DNA from: Cryobacterium flavum
Lineage (GTDB): Bacteria > Actinomycetota > Actinomycetes > Actinomycetales > Microbacteriaceae
Length of the DNA stretch: 64,000 nt
Assembly: GCF_900103805.1 (NCBI RefSeq)
Contig: NZ_FNIB01000001.1
Coordinates: 422,814 to 486,813 of the forward strand
Direction of reading: 5' to 3'
Position 1 is the stretch's first letter. Each line of letters opens with the position of its first letter. The notes below the pieces were generated by a model, which had not been told where the DNA came from, made no database searches, and was given only the letters and a program-made list of their open reading frames with translations. This document shows, one piece after another, positions 51,246 through 60,571 of the stretch. Both the position numbers and the translations under genes were made by a program.

Positions 51246-51983
51246 TTACCTATATTCCGGGTTCGGCTCAAACCCGAAGCGTTCGCCGCGGTCCCAGTCC
51301 TGGCGCAGGTTGCCGAAAGCCGGGATGCCGCCGTTCTTCTTCAAGATTGAGGCGAGGTGCATGAGGTTCCAGCTCATGAAGGTGGTGTTGCGGTTGGTGA
51401 AGTCGTTCTGCGGGCCGCCGGAGCCCTCGTCGAGATAGCTCGGGCCTGGGCCTATTTCGCCGATCCAGCCGCTGTCGGCGGCGGGAGGAATCGAGTAGCC
51501 AATGTGTTGCAGGCTGTACAGCAGGTTCGACGTGCAGTGTTTCACGCCGTCTTCATTGCCGGTGATGATGGCGCCGCCGACCTTGCCATAGAAGATGTAC
51601 TGGCCCTCGTCATTGAACTCGCCCGAGTGGGCGTAGAGCCGTTCCACGATGCGTTTGGTCACCGAGCCGTTGTCGCCGAGCCAGATTGGCCCGGCCAGAA
51701 CGAGGATGTCGGCAGCCTGCACCGTCGTGAACAGCGACGGCCAGGCATCCGTTTGCCAGCCGTGGTCGGTCATGTCGGGGTAGACGCCGGTGGCAATGTC
51801 GTGGTCGATGGCGCGAATCAGGTCGACCTGCACGCCCTGCTCCCGCATGATGCGCGCGCTGAGGTCGACAATGCCCTGGGTGTTGCTGACCTCCGGGCTG
51901 CGCTTGAGGGTGCAGTTGATGAAGACTGCTCGCAGGCCGGAGTAGTCAAAGGATTCTCGTTCGGCGGGGCTCGTCTTGTTCAC
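51246..51983 (-). CDS. flavodoxin-fold NAD(P)H-dependent oxidoreductase
   Basis: This 245-residue protein has the FMN-reductase fold. The N-terminal strand RAVFINCTLKRSPEVSNTQ is the phosphate loop region, ILVLAGPIWLGDNGSVTKR the flavin ring contact, and GAIITGNEDGVKHC the third strand. It probably reduces quinones or flavins. The start is GTG 51983. It sits beside the dead carboxylesterase gene and is itself intact. Confidence 0.8.
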   Translation of the reverse strand: MNKTSPAERESFDYSGLRAVFINCTLKRSPEVSNTQGIVDLSARIMREQGVQVDLIRAIDHDIATGVYPDMTDHGWQTDAWPSLFTTVQAADILVLAGPIWLGDNGSVTKRIVERLYAHSGEFNDEGQYIFYGKVGGAIITGNEDGVKHCTSNLLYSLQHIGYSIPPAADSGWIGEIGPGPSYLDEGSGGPQNDFTNRNTTFMSWNLMHLASILKKNGGIPAFGNLRQDWDRGERFGFEPNPEYR

Positions 51984-52108
51984 CCAGTGATTAAATCACT
52001 CGACTCGAAAGGATGACAGGGGTTGATTTTGGCGTCGCGGGCGCGCCACAACCGGGCGCTTCTACCTGGTGGTCGAAGCGTCCGGCGGCCATGAGTGGAT
52101 GCTGCTGG

Positions 52109-52592
52109 CTAGGCGGTGCCACCTCCACGCGCAATCAGGCCGCGTGCAATCAGGCCACGACCGGCCAGGCCAAGTCCGGCCAGGGCGAAAAGGAGGCCCA
52201 GCGCGAGGAATGGCAGTGGCGTTGTTCCCGTGCTCGCCAGGGTGGAACCGGCCAGCGTTGACCCGAACAGCGGCGTCAGTCGCAGCGCGGCGAGAGAAGA
52301 ATTACCCGTGCCTCGTGCGGATGAATCGGTGCCGAGGAGCGTGAGCGGCACGACCTGAGTGCCACCGAGAAAGCTGTCGGTTCCCGTGGTGGTCGGAGCG
52401 ACGGAGGCGGTAGCCCCGCCCGGGGTCGATGAAGCGTTCGTTGCCCCCTCGGACTTGGAACCGCCCCCCACGCTGATCGCGTTGCCCTGCACCGTGACCG
52501 GCGCGGCCAGATTCGCGAGAATCTGTGTGCCGCCGAGCGTGCTGTTTGAGCCGGTCGTGGTCGGCGCGACCAGGTCGGTTACGCCCCCCCTT
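52109..52592 (-). pseudogene. truncated secreted repeat protein with C-terminal anchor
   Basis: The frame encodes two APTTTGxxSxLGGTQ repeats (around 52555 and 52400), a VTVQGNAISVGGG stretch reminiscent of chaplin-like secreted proteins, and a C-terminal sorting-like tail: LASTGTTP, a hydrophobic helix, then an Arg-rich end. No start codon or signal peptide precedes the repeats; the frame begins at a G-run near 52585. The 5' part is therefore missing or frameshifted. Confidence 0.5.
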
Positions 52593-52804
52593 GTGGGTAT
52601 TGATTTGGCCTCAGGTGAACACTTTCCCCGAAAAGCGCCATCGAATCTGAGTCATTCCCAGAAATCTCTTGAACATCGACAGCCCAATGGCGCTAAAAGA
52701 TCGGCGCCGGCACCCTGCTGCCCACCCGGATGGAACGGGAAGCCCTCGATAGCTGGTATAGTTTTCAAGTTGTCTCCGGGCGTTACAGTTCGCGAGATTG
52801 GCAT

Positions 52805-52877
52805 GCGCTCGTAGCTCAACGGATAGAGCATCTGACTACGGATCAGAAGGTTGGGGGTTCGAATCCCTTCGGGCGCA
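52805..52877 (+). tRNA. tRNA-Arg(ACG)
   Basis: Acceptor arms GCGCTCG (52805-52811) and CGGGCGC (52870-52876) pair, with discriminator A. The anticodon loop CTACGGA between TCTGA and TCAGA gives ACG. The T-arm is GGGGGTTCGAATCCC. Its 3' 37 bases are duplicated at 60.57 kb. Confidence 0.96.
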
Positions 52878-52880
52878 CAG
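52841..52880 (+). repeat. att-like direct repeat, left (inside tRNA-Arg)
   Basis: The 40-bp sequence starts GATCAGAAGGTTGGGGG and ends TCGGGCGCACAG. It is identical to 60572-60611 and spans the 3' half of tRNA-Arg. Confidence 0.9.
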
Positions 52881-52883
52881 GTA

Positions 52884-52927
52884 ACCCCCGTCTCATCAGG
52901 CCTTAGGCCTGTAAGGCGGGGTTTTTT
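52884..52927 (+). terminator. terminator after tRNA-Arg
   Basis: CCCCG (52886-52890) pairs with CGGGG (52917-52921), with an inner AGGCCTTAGGCCT palindrome, followed by TTTTTT. A different terminator follows the right att copy. Confidence 0.75.
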
Positions 52928-53115
52928 CGTTTACACGCCTTGCAACGAGGGTTGGAATAGTACCCCGTCAAGGGTAGAGCGAAACTTCCTCAAACCGGCG
53001 GGTTCCTTCGCTGACGGGAGCTCAGCGAAGAACGTTCAAAATCTCACGAAACAGGTACTCCTCTGCAACGTGGTCATGTCATTGTCGATGACAAGGCCAC
53101 GTGTGCGTTCATTTA

Positions 53116-53131
53116 TTGACGACATCGTCAA
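53116..53131. promoter_or_regulatory. probable ROK-regulator operator
   Basis: TTGACGA-CA-TCGTCAA is a perfect 16-bp palindrome 20 bp upstream of the ROK start. The same half site (TTGACGACA) recurs at the -35 of the ABC-transporter promoter (54361), suggesting common control. Confidence 0.6.
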
Positions 53132-53151
53132 AATGCGGCACTCTTGGATAC

Positions 53152-54333
53152 ATGCCGGTTCGACCAACAAGGAACCCAGGGTCGCAGAGCGCCCTACGAC
53201 TGTCGAACCAACAGCGAATCCTATCCAACTTGGTCTCCTCCGGACCCACGACGCAGGCCGATATCGCCCGCAATACGGGGCTCTCTAACGCCACGGTCTC
53301 GAACATCGTCAAAGTGCTCGTCGAGCGCGGACTGGTCTCGACGTCGCCCACCACGAGCTCCGGCAGGCGTGCCCAGCTGGTCAGCCTGAAGTCGACCGAC
53401 GGCGCGGTCTCGGTCGGAATTGATTTCGGGCGCCGCCACGTGCGCATCATCGTGGCCACGGTCGATTACCGGGTGATCGGCGAGAAGGACGTCGAGATCC
53501 CGCTCGGCTACACGGCGGCCGAGGCGCTCGACATCGCAGCCAACCTGCTCACCTCCACGCTCCTGCAAGCTGGCGTGCAACGCTCGGCCGTGCTCGGCGT
53601 GGGCGTCGGCGTGCCCGGGCCCATCGATAGCCGCACGGGCACCGTCGTCAAAGGTGCCATCCTGCCCGAGTGGGTCGGCGTCACGGTCAGAATGGTGGAG
53701 GAGAGCTTCGAGCTGCCGGTGTACCTCGAGAACGACGCCAACCTCGGCGCCCTCGCCGAGTCCACCTGGGGTCCGCACGCCGGCACGCCCACCGTCGTCT
53801 TCATTAAGGTGGGCACCGGCATCGGCGCTGGCCTCATCTTCAACGGAAGACCGTTCCTTGGACACATCGGTCTGACCGGTGAAATCGGCCACACTCCCAT
53901 CCATGAGCACGGACTCCTGTGCCGCTGTGGCAACCGCGGATGCCTTGAGACGGTGGCCTCGACGGCCATCATGATTGACATGCTCTCGCGTGCCCTCGAT
54001 CGGCCGGTGCGCACGCGCGACATCGTGCGCCTCGTGCTCGCGGGCGACGAACGCGCCATCCGCGTGGTCGACGACGCCGGCTTCGCCGTCGGCCGGTCGA
54101 TCGCTGCGATAGCCAACCTCGTCAACCCGCACACCATCATTGTCGGCGGTCCGCTGGCCGATCTGGGGGAGATGCTGCTGAGTCCGATCCGCCGCGGACT
54201 CCAGCGCTACGCCGTGCCGATGATCGTGGAGACCACGGAATTGGTGATGTCGTCGCTGGGCGAGCGAGCCGAGGCACTCGGCGGCGCGGCGCTCGTGCTG
54301 CAACACTCGGGGATTCACCCCACCTTAAGCTGA
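53152..54333 (+). CDS. ROK-family transcriptional repressor (XylR/NagC type)
   Basis: The 393-residue protein has an N-terminal winged helix (residues about 15-75; TQADIARNTGLSNATVSNIVKVL) joined to a ROK sugar-kinase fold (about 85-385). It has GVGVGVPGPID, ENDANLGALAE, the TGIGAGLIFNG phosphate motif and the zinc motif HGLLCRCGNRGCLE. It should sense the sugar carried by the downstream importer. ATG 53152 was chosen; upstream frames lack a ribosome site. Confidence 0.88.
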   Translation: MPVRPTRNPGSQSALRLSNQQRILSNLVSSGPTTQADIARNTGLSNATVSNIVKVLVERGLVSTSPTTSSGRRAQLVSLKSTDGAVSVGIDFGRRHVRIIVATVDYRVIGEKDVEIPLGYTAAEALDIAANLLTSTLLQAGVQRSAVLGVGVGVPGPIDSRTGTVVKGAILPEWVGVTVRMVEESFELPVYLENDANLGALAESTWGPHAGTPTVVFIKVGTGIGAGLIFNGRPFLGHIGLTGEIGHTPIHEHGLLCRCGNRGCLETVASTAIMIDMLSRALDRPVRTRDIVRLVLAGDERAIRVVDDAGFAVGRSIAAIANLVNPHTIIVGGPLADLGEMLLSPIRRGLQRYAVPMIVETTELVMSSLGERAEALGGAALVLQHSGIHPTLS

Positions 54334-54360
54334 TCGTTGCCATGTTTTTGTGTTCACAAG

Positions 54361-54389
54361 TTGACGACAACGGGCGTGGGGTTTAGATT
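54361..54389 (+). promoter_or_regulatory. promoter of sugar ABC operon
   Basis: TTGACG (54361-54366), a 17-base spacer and TAGATT (54384-54389) form a near-consensus promoter. The -35 lies in a half-site of the ROK palindrome. An AGGAGG ribosome site precedes the GTG start at 54439. Confidence 0.6.
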
Positions 54390-54438
54390 CTAAAATGGGG
54401 CCACAATATCGTGGTCCTGCCAGACGAGGAGGTCAGAC

Positions 54439-55998
54439 GTGGAGACGTCTCACAACAGTCACCCCACCATCCTGGAGATGCAGTCCATCACCAAGGAGTT
54501 CCCGGGCGTGAAGGCCCTCGACAAGGTGTCTCTCACCGTCAGAGCCCAAGAGATCCACGCGATCTGCGGCGAGAACGGTGCGGGCAAGTCCACGCTGATG
54601 AAGGTGCTCTCCGGCGTGTACCCCTTCGGAACCTACGACGGCGAGATCGTCTACGAGGGCTCGGTCGTGCGCTTCCGCGACATCAAGCAGAGCGAGGCCG
54701 CCGGCATCGTCATTATCCACCAAGAACTTGCGCTCATCCCTGAGCTCTCGATCACAGAGAACATCTTCCTTGGCAACGAGCCCGGCCGAGGCGGCATCAT
54801 CAACTGGGTTGAGGCCCAGCGCCGTTCGGTCGAACTGCTCGCCCGTGTCGGACTCGATGACGACCCAGACACCCAGGTCAAGAACATCGGCGTCGGCAAG
54901 CAGCAGCTCGTCGAGATCGCCAAGGCTCTCAACAAGAACGTGAAGTTACTCATCCTCGACGAGCCCACCGCCGCGCTCAACGAAAACGACTCGCAGCACC
55001 TGCTCGACCTGATCCTCGGTCTTAAGGGTAAGGGCATTTCGTCGATCATGATCTCCCACAAGCTGAACGAGATCGAGCAGATCGCCGACCAGATCACGAT
55101 CATCCGCGACGGTAAGTCGATCGAGACCCTCGACGTGAAGGCCGACGGCGTCGACGAAGATCGCATCATCCGGGGCATGGTCGGGCGTACGCTCGGGAAT
55201 CGTTTTCCCGAGCACTCCGCCAAAATCGGTCAGGTCTTCTTCGAGGTGCGCAACTGGACGGTGCAGCATCCGCTCACCACCGAGCGTCTCGTCGTGAAGA
55301 ATTCGAGCTTCACCGTGCGCCGCGGCGAGGTCGTCGGGTTCGCCGGGCTGATGGGTGCCGGCCGCACCGAGCTCGCGATGAGCTTGTTCGGCCGCTCCTA
55401 CGGCAAGTTCCTCTCCGGCCAGGTCTTTAAGGACGGTGAGGAGATCAAGTTGCGCACCGTCTCCGAGGCGATCGGCCACGGCATTGCCTACGTGAGCGAA
55501 GACCGCAAGTCGCTCGGCCTCAACCTGCTCGACACCATCAAGCGCTCCATTGTGTCGGCCAAGCTCGGCAAAATCTCCCGCGGCATCGTGGTGAACGAGT
55601 TGCAGGAGACGCGGGTCTCTGAGGAGTATCGCAAGAGCCTGCGCATCAAAACCCCCACAGTCGAGGAGGGTGTCACCAAGCTGTCCGGCGGAAACCAGCA
55701 GAAGGTCGTGCTGGCGAAGTGGATGTTCACCGATCCAGACCTGCTGATCCTCGACGAGCCGACCCGCGGCATCGACGTGGGGGCCAAGGCCGAGATCTAC
55801 CAGATCATCCGCGACCTCGCGGCGCGGGGCACTGGCATCATCATGATCTCGTCTGAGCTGCCCGAACTCCTCGGCGTCTCCGACCGCATTTACACGATCT
55901 TTGAAGGAAAAATCACCAACGAACTCCCGGTCGCCCAGGCCGATCCCGAAACCCTCATGCGCAGCATGACCTCGGACTCACAGAAAGTAGTCGCGTAA
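54439..55998 (+). CDS. sugar ABC transporter ATP-binding protein (double ATPase, XylG/MmsA type)
   Basis: The 519-residue protein has two ABC domains. The first has Walker [13 protein letters not shown], signature region [13 protein letters not shown] and Walker [12 protein letters not shown]. The second has [12 protein letters not shown] in the Walker A position, signature [14 protein letters not shown] and [12 protein letters not shown]. This is the carbohydrate CUT2 class (ribose, xylose, multiple-sugar MmsA). GTG 54439. Its stop overlaps the permease start by one base (TAATG). Confidence 0.93.
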   Translation: METSHNSHPTILEMQSITKEFPGVKALDKVSLTVRAQEIHAICGENGAGKSTLMKVLSGVYPFGTYDGEIVYEGSVVRFRDIKQSEAAGIVIIHQELALIPELSITENIFLGNEPGRGGIINWVEAQRRSVELLARVGLDDDPDTQVKNIGVGKQQLVEIAKALNKNVKLLILDEPTAALNENDSQHLLDLILGLKGKGISSIMISHKLNEIEQIADQITIIRDGKSIETLDVKADGVDEDRIIRGMVGRTLGNRFPEHSAKIGQVFFEVRNWTVQHPLTTERLVVKNSSFTVRRGEVVGFAGLMGAGRTELAMSLFGRSYGKFLSGQVFKDGEEIKLRTVSEAIGHGIAYVSEDRKSLGLNLLDTIKRSIVSAKLGKISRGIVVNELQETRVSEEYRKSLRIKTPTVEEGVTKLSGGNQQKVVLAKWMFTDPDLLILDEPTRGIDVGAKAEIYQIIRDLAARGTGIIMISSELPELLGVSDRIYTIFEGKITNELPVAQADPETLMRSMTSDSQKVVA

Positions 55999-57338
55999 TG
56001 AGCGCATCCGATACTGAGAATAGCGGCCGATCCAACATCCGTGACCTGAAGAAACTGTTCGGCGGCGGTGGTTCCCTCAAGCAGTTCGGCATCCTCGGTG
56101 CCCTCGTCGTCATCATCATCATCTTCCAGATTTGGACGGGGGGTAAGACGCTGCAGCCCGGCAACATCATCAACATCGTGCAGCAGTACTCCTACATCCT
56201 GATCTTGGCGATTGGCATGGTGATGGTGATCATCGCCGGCCACATCGACCTCTCGGTCGGCTCGGTCGCGGCCTTCACCGGCATCATCGTTGCCCTCGCC
56301 ATGCAGGACTGGAACTTCCCGTGGTGGGCCGGGATTATCCTCGGCATCGTTGTCGGTGCGCTGATCGGTGCCTGGCAGGGATTCTGGGTCGCCTATATCG
56401 GGGTCCCGGCGTTCATCGTGACACTGGCCGGCATGCTCATCTGGCGCGGTGGCAACCAGTTCATCGGCGACTCGGCCACTGTGCCCGTCGGCACGGGCTT
56501 CCAGGGCATTGGCAAGGGCTACCTCCCCGAGTTCGGGCCGAATTTCGGCGTCAACAATGCCACGATGCTCCTCGGAATTCTCGTCGTGCTGATCCTCATC
56601 GGCCTTGAGGTGCGTGGCCGCCGCACCCGCAAGGTGATGGGCGCGAAATCCGATCCCGTCTGGCTCAGCGTGCTCCGCGTCCTCATCCTCGGCGGCGTCG
56701 TCCTGGTGGCCGCCTACCTGTTCGCCACCGGCCGCGTTGGCACGAGCTTCCCGGTCTCCGGCATCATCCTCGCCGTGCTGGTCGTGGCGTACTCGTTCCT
56801 CACGAACCGTACGACCATCGGACGCCACATCTACGCGGTCGGCGGCAACAAACACGCGGCTGAGCTATCGGGCGTCAATTCGAAGCGCGTCAACTTCTTC
56901 GTGATGATGAACATGTCGGTACTGGCCTCGCTGGCCGGCATGATCTTCGTCGCTCGCTCGCAGGCCTCCGGACCGTTCGACGGAACCGGTTGGGAGCTCG
57001 ACGCGATCGCCGCGGTGTTCATTGGCGGCGCGGCGGTCTCCGGCGGTATCGGAACCGTCGCCGGCTCCATCATCGGTGGACTCGTGATGGCCGTGCTGTC
57101 GAACGGGCTGGCGCTCAAAGGCATCCAGTCCGACCTCGTGCAGATCATCAAGGGCCTTGTGCTCCTGATCGCCGTCGGCGTCGACGTCTACAACAAGTCA
57201 CAGGGACGTCCGTCGATCATCGGGCTGATGACGCGCAACAAGAGCGGCCAAGGGCTAACTGACAACTCCACCTCAGCGCAGGTCACGCCGGGCGGCGGAA
57301 CGCCGGACACCGCGGTGCCGGCCGACCTCAAGAATTAA
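55998..57338 (+). CDS. sugar ABC transporter permease (XylH/MmsB type)
   Basis: This 446-residue CUT2 permease has about ten to eleven helices. Family motifs are IIAGHIDLSVGSVAAFTG, FIVTLAGMLIWRGGNQFI, GRHIYAVGGNKHAAELSGVN and the cytoplasmic-side region AAVFIGGAAVSGGIGTVAGS. A hydrophilic C-terminal tail follows. Its ATG overlaps the ATPase stop, so the two are translated together. Confidence 0.93.
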   Translation: MSASDTENSGRSNIRDLKKLFGGGGSLKQFGILGALVVIIIIFQIWTGGKTLQPGNIINIVQQYSYILILAIGMVMVIIAGHIDLSVGSVAAFTGIIVALAMQDWNFPWWAGIILGIVVGALIGAWQGFWVAYIGVPAFIVTLAGMLIWRGGNQFIGDSATVPVGTGFQGIGKGYLPEFGPNFGVNNATMLLGILVVLILIGLEVRGRRTRKVMGAKSDPVWLSVLRVLILGGVVLVAAYLFATGRVGTSFPVSGIILAVLVVAYSFLTNRTTIGRHIYAVGGNKHAAELSGVNSKRVNFFVMMNMSVLASLAGMIFVARSQASGPFDGTGWELDAIAAVFIGGAAVSGGIGTVAGSIIGGLVMAVLSNGLALKGIQSDLVQIIKGLVLLIAVGVDVYNKSQGRPSIIGLMTRNKSGQGLTDNSTSAQVTPGGGTPDTAVPADLKN

Positions 57339-57400
57339 TTCTCACCCACTGATTCAGACTTCCACCCTTCACCACCACACACAGAAAGAAAGACAACCTC

Positions 57401-58510
57401 ATGAAGAAGATCCTTCTTGCTGCGACCGCCGTCATGGCAGTTGCAGCACTCGGCCTCACCGGCTGCTCCTCCGACACCGGACGCGGCAGCGCGGCAGGAA
57501 CCGACGCGCCCGCCAGTGGCTTCAGCGCCGACTCCCTCATCGGCGTCGCACTTCCCGACAAGACCAGTGAGAACTGGGTCCTCGCCGGCAGCCTCTTCGA
57601 AAAGGGACTAGCCGACGCTGGCTTCAAGGGCGACGTGCAGTACGCCGGTGCCAGCAACGCGGTCGCCGACCAGCAGCAGCAGATCTCCACCATGGTTACC
57701 AACGGCGCCAAGGTCATCATTATCGGCGCCAAGGACGGCGCGCAGCTCAGCACCCAGGTCGCTGACGCCAAGGCCGCGGGCGTGACCGTTATCGCGTACG
57801 ACCGCCTCATCCTGAACACCGACGACGTTGACTACTACGTCGCGTTTGACAACTTCAAGGTTGGGCAGCTCCAGGGACAGGCTCTCCTCGACGGCATGGC
57901 CGCCAAGTTCCCGGACAAGACCAGCTACAACGTGGAGCTCTTCTCAGGTTCCGCCGACGATTCGAACTCCGCGGTCTTCTTCAACGGCGCCATGGACGTA
58001 CTCCAGCCGAAGATCGACGACGGAACCCTGAAGATCGTCTCCGGCCAGACCGACATTGGCCAGACGGCAACCGACGGTTGGAAGCCGGAGAATGCCCAGC
58101 GTCGCATGGACACCCTCATGCAGGGCACGTACCAGACCGAGTCCGTCGACGGCGTCCTCTCGCCGAACGACACCCTCGCCCGCGCCATCATCACCTCGGT
58201 GCAGGATGCTGGCCAGGCTGAGCTCCCCGTCGTGACTGGTCAGGACTCCGAGGCCGCCTCGATCCCGCTGATCATGTCCGGCGTACAGTACTCGACCATC
58301 TACAAGGACACCCGCGCGCTGGTCAAGGAAGCCATCGCCATGGCATCCGCTTTGCAGTCTGGCGACAAGCCCACCGTCAACGACACCAAGTCTTATGACA
58401 ATGGCAACAAGATCGTCCCCGCTGACCTGCTCACGCCAGTCATCGTTACCGCGGCTAACGCTGTCGAGGCGTACGCGGAGAACCCCGAGCTGTCTCAGCT
58501 CACCAAGTAG
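57401..58510 (+). CDS. sugar-binding lipoprotein of CUT2 ABC importer (ChvE/XylF-like)
   Basis: This 369-residue protein has a lipoprotein signal (lipobox LTGC, Cys at about residue 22) followed by a ChvE-like periplasmic-binding fold: IGVALPDKTSENWV, AKVIIIGAKDGAQL, IAYDRLILNTDDVDYYVAFDN and ADDSNSAVFFNGAMDV. In ChvE and related receptors this set binds xylose, arabinose, galactose or glucose. The last gene of the ROK-linked import operon, it ends just before a strong terminator. Confidence 0.92.
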   Translation: MKKILLAATAVMAVAALGLTGCSSDTGRGSAAGTDAPASGFSADSLIGVALPDKTSENWVLAGSLFEKGLADAGFKGDVQYAGASNAVADQQQQISTMVTNGAKVIIIGAKDGAQLSTQVADAKAAGVTVIAYDRLILNTDDVDYYVAFDNFKVGQLQGQALLDGMAAKFPDKTSYNVELFSGSADDSNSAVFFNGAMDVLQPKIDDGTLKIVSGQTDIGQTATDGWKPENAQRRMDTLMQGTYQTESVDGVLSPNDTLARAIITSVQDAGQAELPVVTGQDSEAASIPLIMSGVQYSTIYKDTRALVKEAIAMASALQSGDKPTVNDTKSYDNGNKIVPADLLTPVIVTAANAVEAYAENPELSQLTK

Positions 58511-58526
58511 CACCCGTTAGTTACGA

Positions 58527-58564
58527 AGAGACCGGTCGACCCCCCTCGGGGCTGGCCGGTCTCT
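58527..58564 (+). terminator. terminator of sugar ABC operon
   Basis: AGAGACCGG (58527-58535) pairs with CCGGTCTCT (58556-58564) around a C/G-rich loop, 17 bp after the last stop codon. Confidence 0.75.
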
Positions 58565-58657
58565 CCCGTTAACGCCATCGCGCACTCGACGCTCTGTGGT
58601 TGCGGAAGTTTTTCGGGCGCAGCGGAATTTATCAAGGTGCATGAGGCCAGTGGGAGT

Positions 58658-59466
58658 TTAGGCGGCTAGTTCGAGCCCGTCGTTCTCGGCGGGTTTGTCG
58701 GCGGGTTTGTTGATCCATGCCGTCGCGGGAATGGTCAGAATCTTTGGTGCTTGGCTGGTGCTGAATCGCTCGGGGAAGCGTGCCCTGGCCGCGTCCAGGG
58801 TCGCTGCACGTTCGACGGCCTTCGCCTCGGCGAGGCCGTAGTGCACGTCGGCGGGCGTATTCAGGCCGATCCCGGAATGGCGGCGGTTCTCTGGGGGTTG
58901 CGGGGTTTCGAGAGACCTCGCGGTCACTTTTTTCCCAGATCGGAGGACAAATATGTGGTCGTCACGTGTGCGACTGATGTTGTGCACGTGGGCTTGGTGT
59001 GGTCAGGTTTGGCCTCTGCTGGTGTTGATTTGCGTCATGATTTCGCGATTGGCGCCGCGGGTAGCGGCGAGGTCCTGGTGGCGGTCGCTCGGGGCATCCC
59101 GACCAGGTCGGCCGCGACGCGAGTGGAGGTTCCTCGGCTGGCCAGTTCGCGGTAGGCGGTCAGTACGGCAACGCGCACGGTGTTTCGTCCCGCGAGCTCT
59201 TCGAAAGACTTTCGAGTAGCTCGTGCATTTTTGACATGATCTCCAACGCCACCCCCGTCATTTCCAGACGCTGCTCGGTCTTGCTCAGCTGGCGGCGCAG
59301 CCGGACGATTTCCGCCTGCTCCGGCGTTAACCGGCCAATCTTCTCACCGGGTTTCTTCCCCGCAAGAGCACCGGCGTCACGCAGCTTGCGCCACTCCGTG
59401 ATCTGCGAGGTATACAGCCCTTCGGTGCGCAGATAGGCGCCGCCCTTGTGGTTCTTGATAGCCGCG
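58658..59466 (-). mobile_element. remnant of IS3-family element (OrfA plus ends of OrfB)
   Basis: Reading leftwards, an OrfA-like part (GLYTSQITEWRKLRDAGALA, LTPEQAEIVRLRRQLSKTE, LEIMSKMHELLESL) is followed by the OrfB N-terminus (VRVAVLTAYRELASRGTSTR, VAADLVGMPRATATR), then jumps to the OrfB C-terminus (RHSGIGLNTPADVHYGLAEA, TLDAARARFPERF, AWINKPADKP). The catalytic DDE core between them is deleted. The OrfA N-terminus is also missing, where the remnant abuts the AbiE toxin gene. Confidence 0.78.
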
Positions 59467-59469
59467 TCT

Positions 59470-59703
59470 TACGCGGCGAGGTGCGTCAGCTTCTGCGCTG
59501 GGCTGAACGACCTTCTCGAGGTCGGACCACCAGCTCGGGGTCCCATCCTGGGAGGTGATGAGGTCGATGTCGAGACTGATTTCGCCTCCGACTCGAACGA
59601 ACGTTGCCCACCCGCCGATGAGGATGGATGGCTCGAGGTCGTGACCCAGCCGGTCGACGAGTGCGCGGATGACTCCGTGCTCGTCTTCGTAGAGGTTAGG
59701 CAC
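59470..59703 (-). pseudogene. AbiEii-like nucleotidyltransferase toxin, truncated
   Basis: GTG 59703 overlaps the antitoxin stop. The frame encodes ALVDRLGHDLEPSILIGGWAT followed by SLDIDLITSQDG, the GG-W and DxD pattern of nucleotidyltransferase-fold AbiEii proteins. After about 75 residues (WWSDLEKVVQPS) homology stops at the IS3 remnant, so the rest of the toxin is lost. Confidence 0.6.
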
Positions 59704-60298
59704 TGGTGCGTTGCTCCCAATCGGCGTCGGCGAATAGTTTTGCTTTCAGCGCACGGGTGAACTCGGCCGCCTGCCATCCCGGGCTCGCCCACAGGTCGGC
59801 GTAGGTTTGCGCGAGGCTGGCGTATCCGGAGCGCCAGGTGCGTGCCGCGACCGGATCTTCGGAGAGGATGATGACCTCATCGCCCACAGGAAAGTCAGGC
59901 TGCGCAAGTGCTTGGGTGGTGTAGACGATCCGTCGGCCGAGATCGGCGACGGTGTTGCGGCCACCGAGGTAGTGCACAGCAGCTCTGCTGCCGCTCAGTG
60001 CGTAGTCGACCGTCACATCGTCCAAAAATTCTTGGGTAGCGGGCAGGGTTGTCGACACCATCGTGTCGGCTCGCAGGCTGCGATGGGCGGCGAAGGCTTC
60101 GAGAAGCTTTCCCGGGGAGACGACGGTGTATCCGCGACGCGAATTGGCGCGAACAGCTCCGATGTCGAGAAGTCGGCCCAGCGCCTGATGAGTGGTGGAC
60201 GGCGCTACGGCAGCCGCGTCGGCGAGAGCGCCGATGCTGGCCCAGTCTCGTTGATCGTCCAGCGCGGCGTCGGCCAACGTGCGCCAGACTATCTCCAC
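59696..60298 (-). CDS. AbiEi-like antitoxin/transcriptional regulator
   Basis: This protein of about 200 residues has an N-terminal winged helix (WASIGALADAAAVAPSTTHQALGRLLDIGAV) and a C-terminal domain (YALSGSRAAVHYLGGRNTVADL, VIILSEDPVAARTW) like the antitoxin partner of AbiE nucleotidyltransferases. GTG 60298 is proposed as start; longer frames run through AT-rich promoter sequence. It overlaps the truncated toxin by 8 bp. AbiEi proteins repress their own promoter by binding inverted repeats, and one lies just upstream. Confidence 0.65.
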   Translation of the reverse strand: MEIVWRTLADAALDDQRDWASIGALADAAAVAPSTTHQALGRLLDIGAVRANSRRGYTVVSPGKLLEAFAAHRSLRADTMVSTTLPATQEFLDDVTVDYALSGSRAAVHYLGGRNTVADLGRRIVYTTQALAQPDFPVGDEVIILSEDPVAARTWRSGYASLAQTYADLWASPGWQAAEFTRALKAKLFADADWEQRTSA

Positions 60299-60332
60299 GT
60301 TCTTCGTCGCACCATCATTGCCTTTTTCATAA

Positions 60333-60358
60333 AAATACGGAAGGCAATATCCGTATTT
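60333..60358. promoter_or_regulatory. inverted repeat upstream of AbiEi-like gene
   Basis: AAATACGGA (60333-60341) and TCCGTATTT (60350-60358) are perfect 9-bp arms with an 8-base spacer, 35 bp upstream of the proposed start. The geometry fits AbiEi-type autoregulation. Confidence 0.6.
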
Positions 60359-60571
60359 ACATGGAAGAGACCCTGGGTCTTGGAATCCCGATGTTGGCGG
60401 GCGCACTGCTCGAATCCCGTATTTGCTACCGTAAGCGTGACGGCGGCTGGCGATGTCGCCGTCGCGGCAGCAGTGCCGCAATTGGCAACGGGAGTCCACA
60501 AAAGCCTGATCAAACCGCTAAACCTGAACGCTGCTGATCGGTATTCAATAGTGGAAAAAACCACGACCCTA

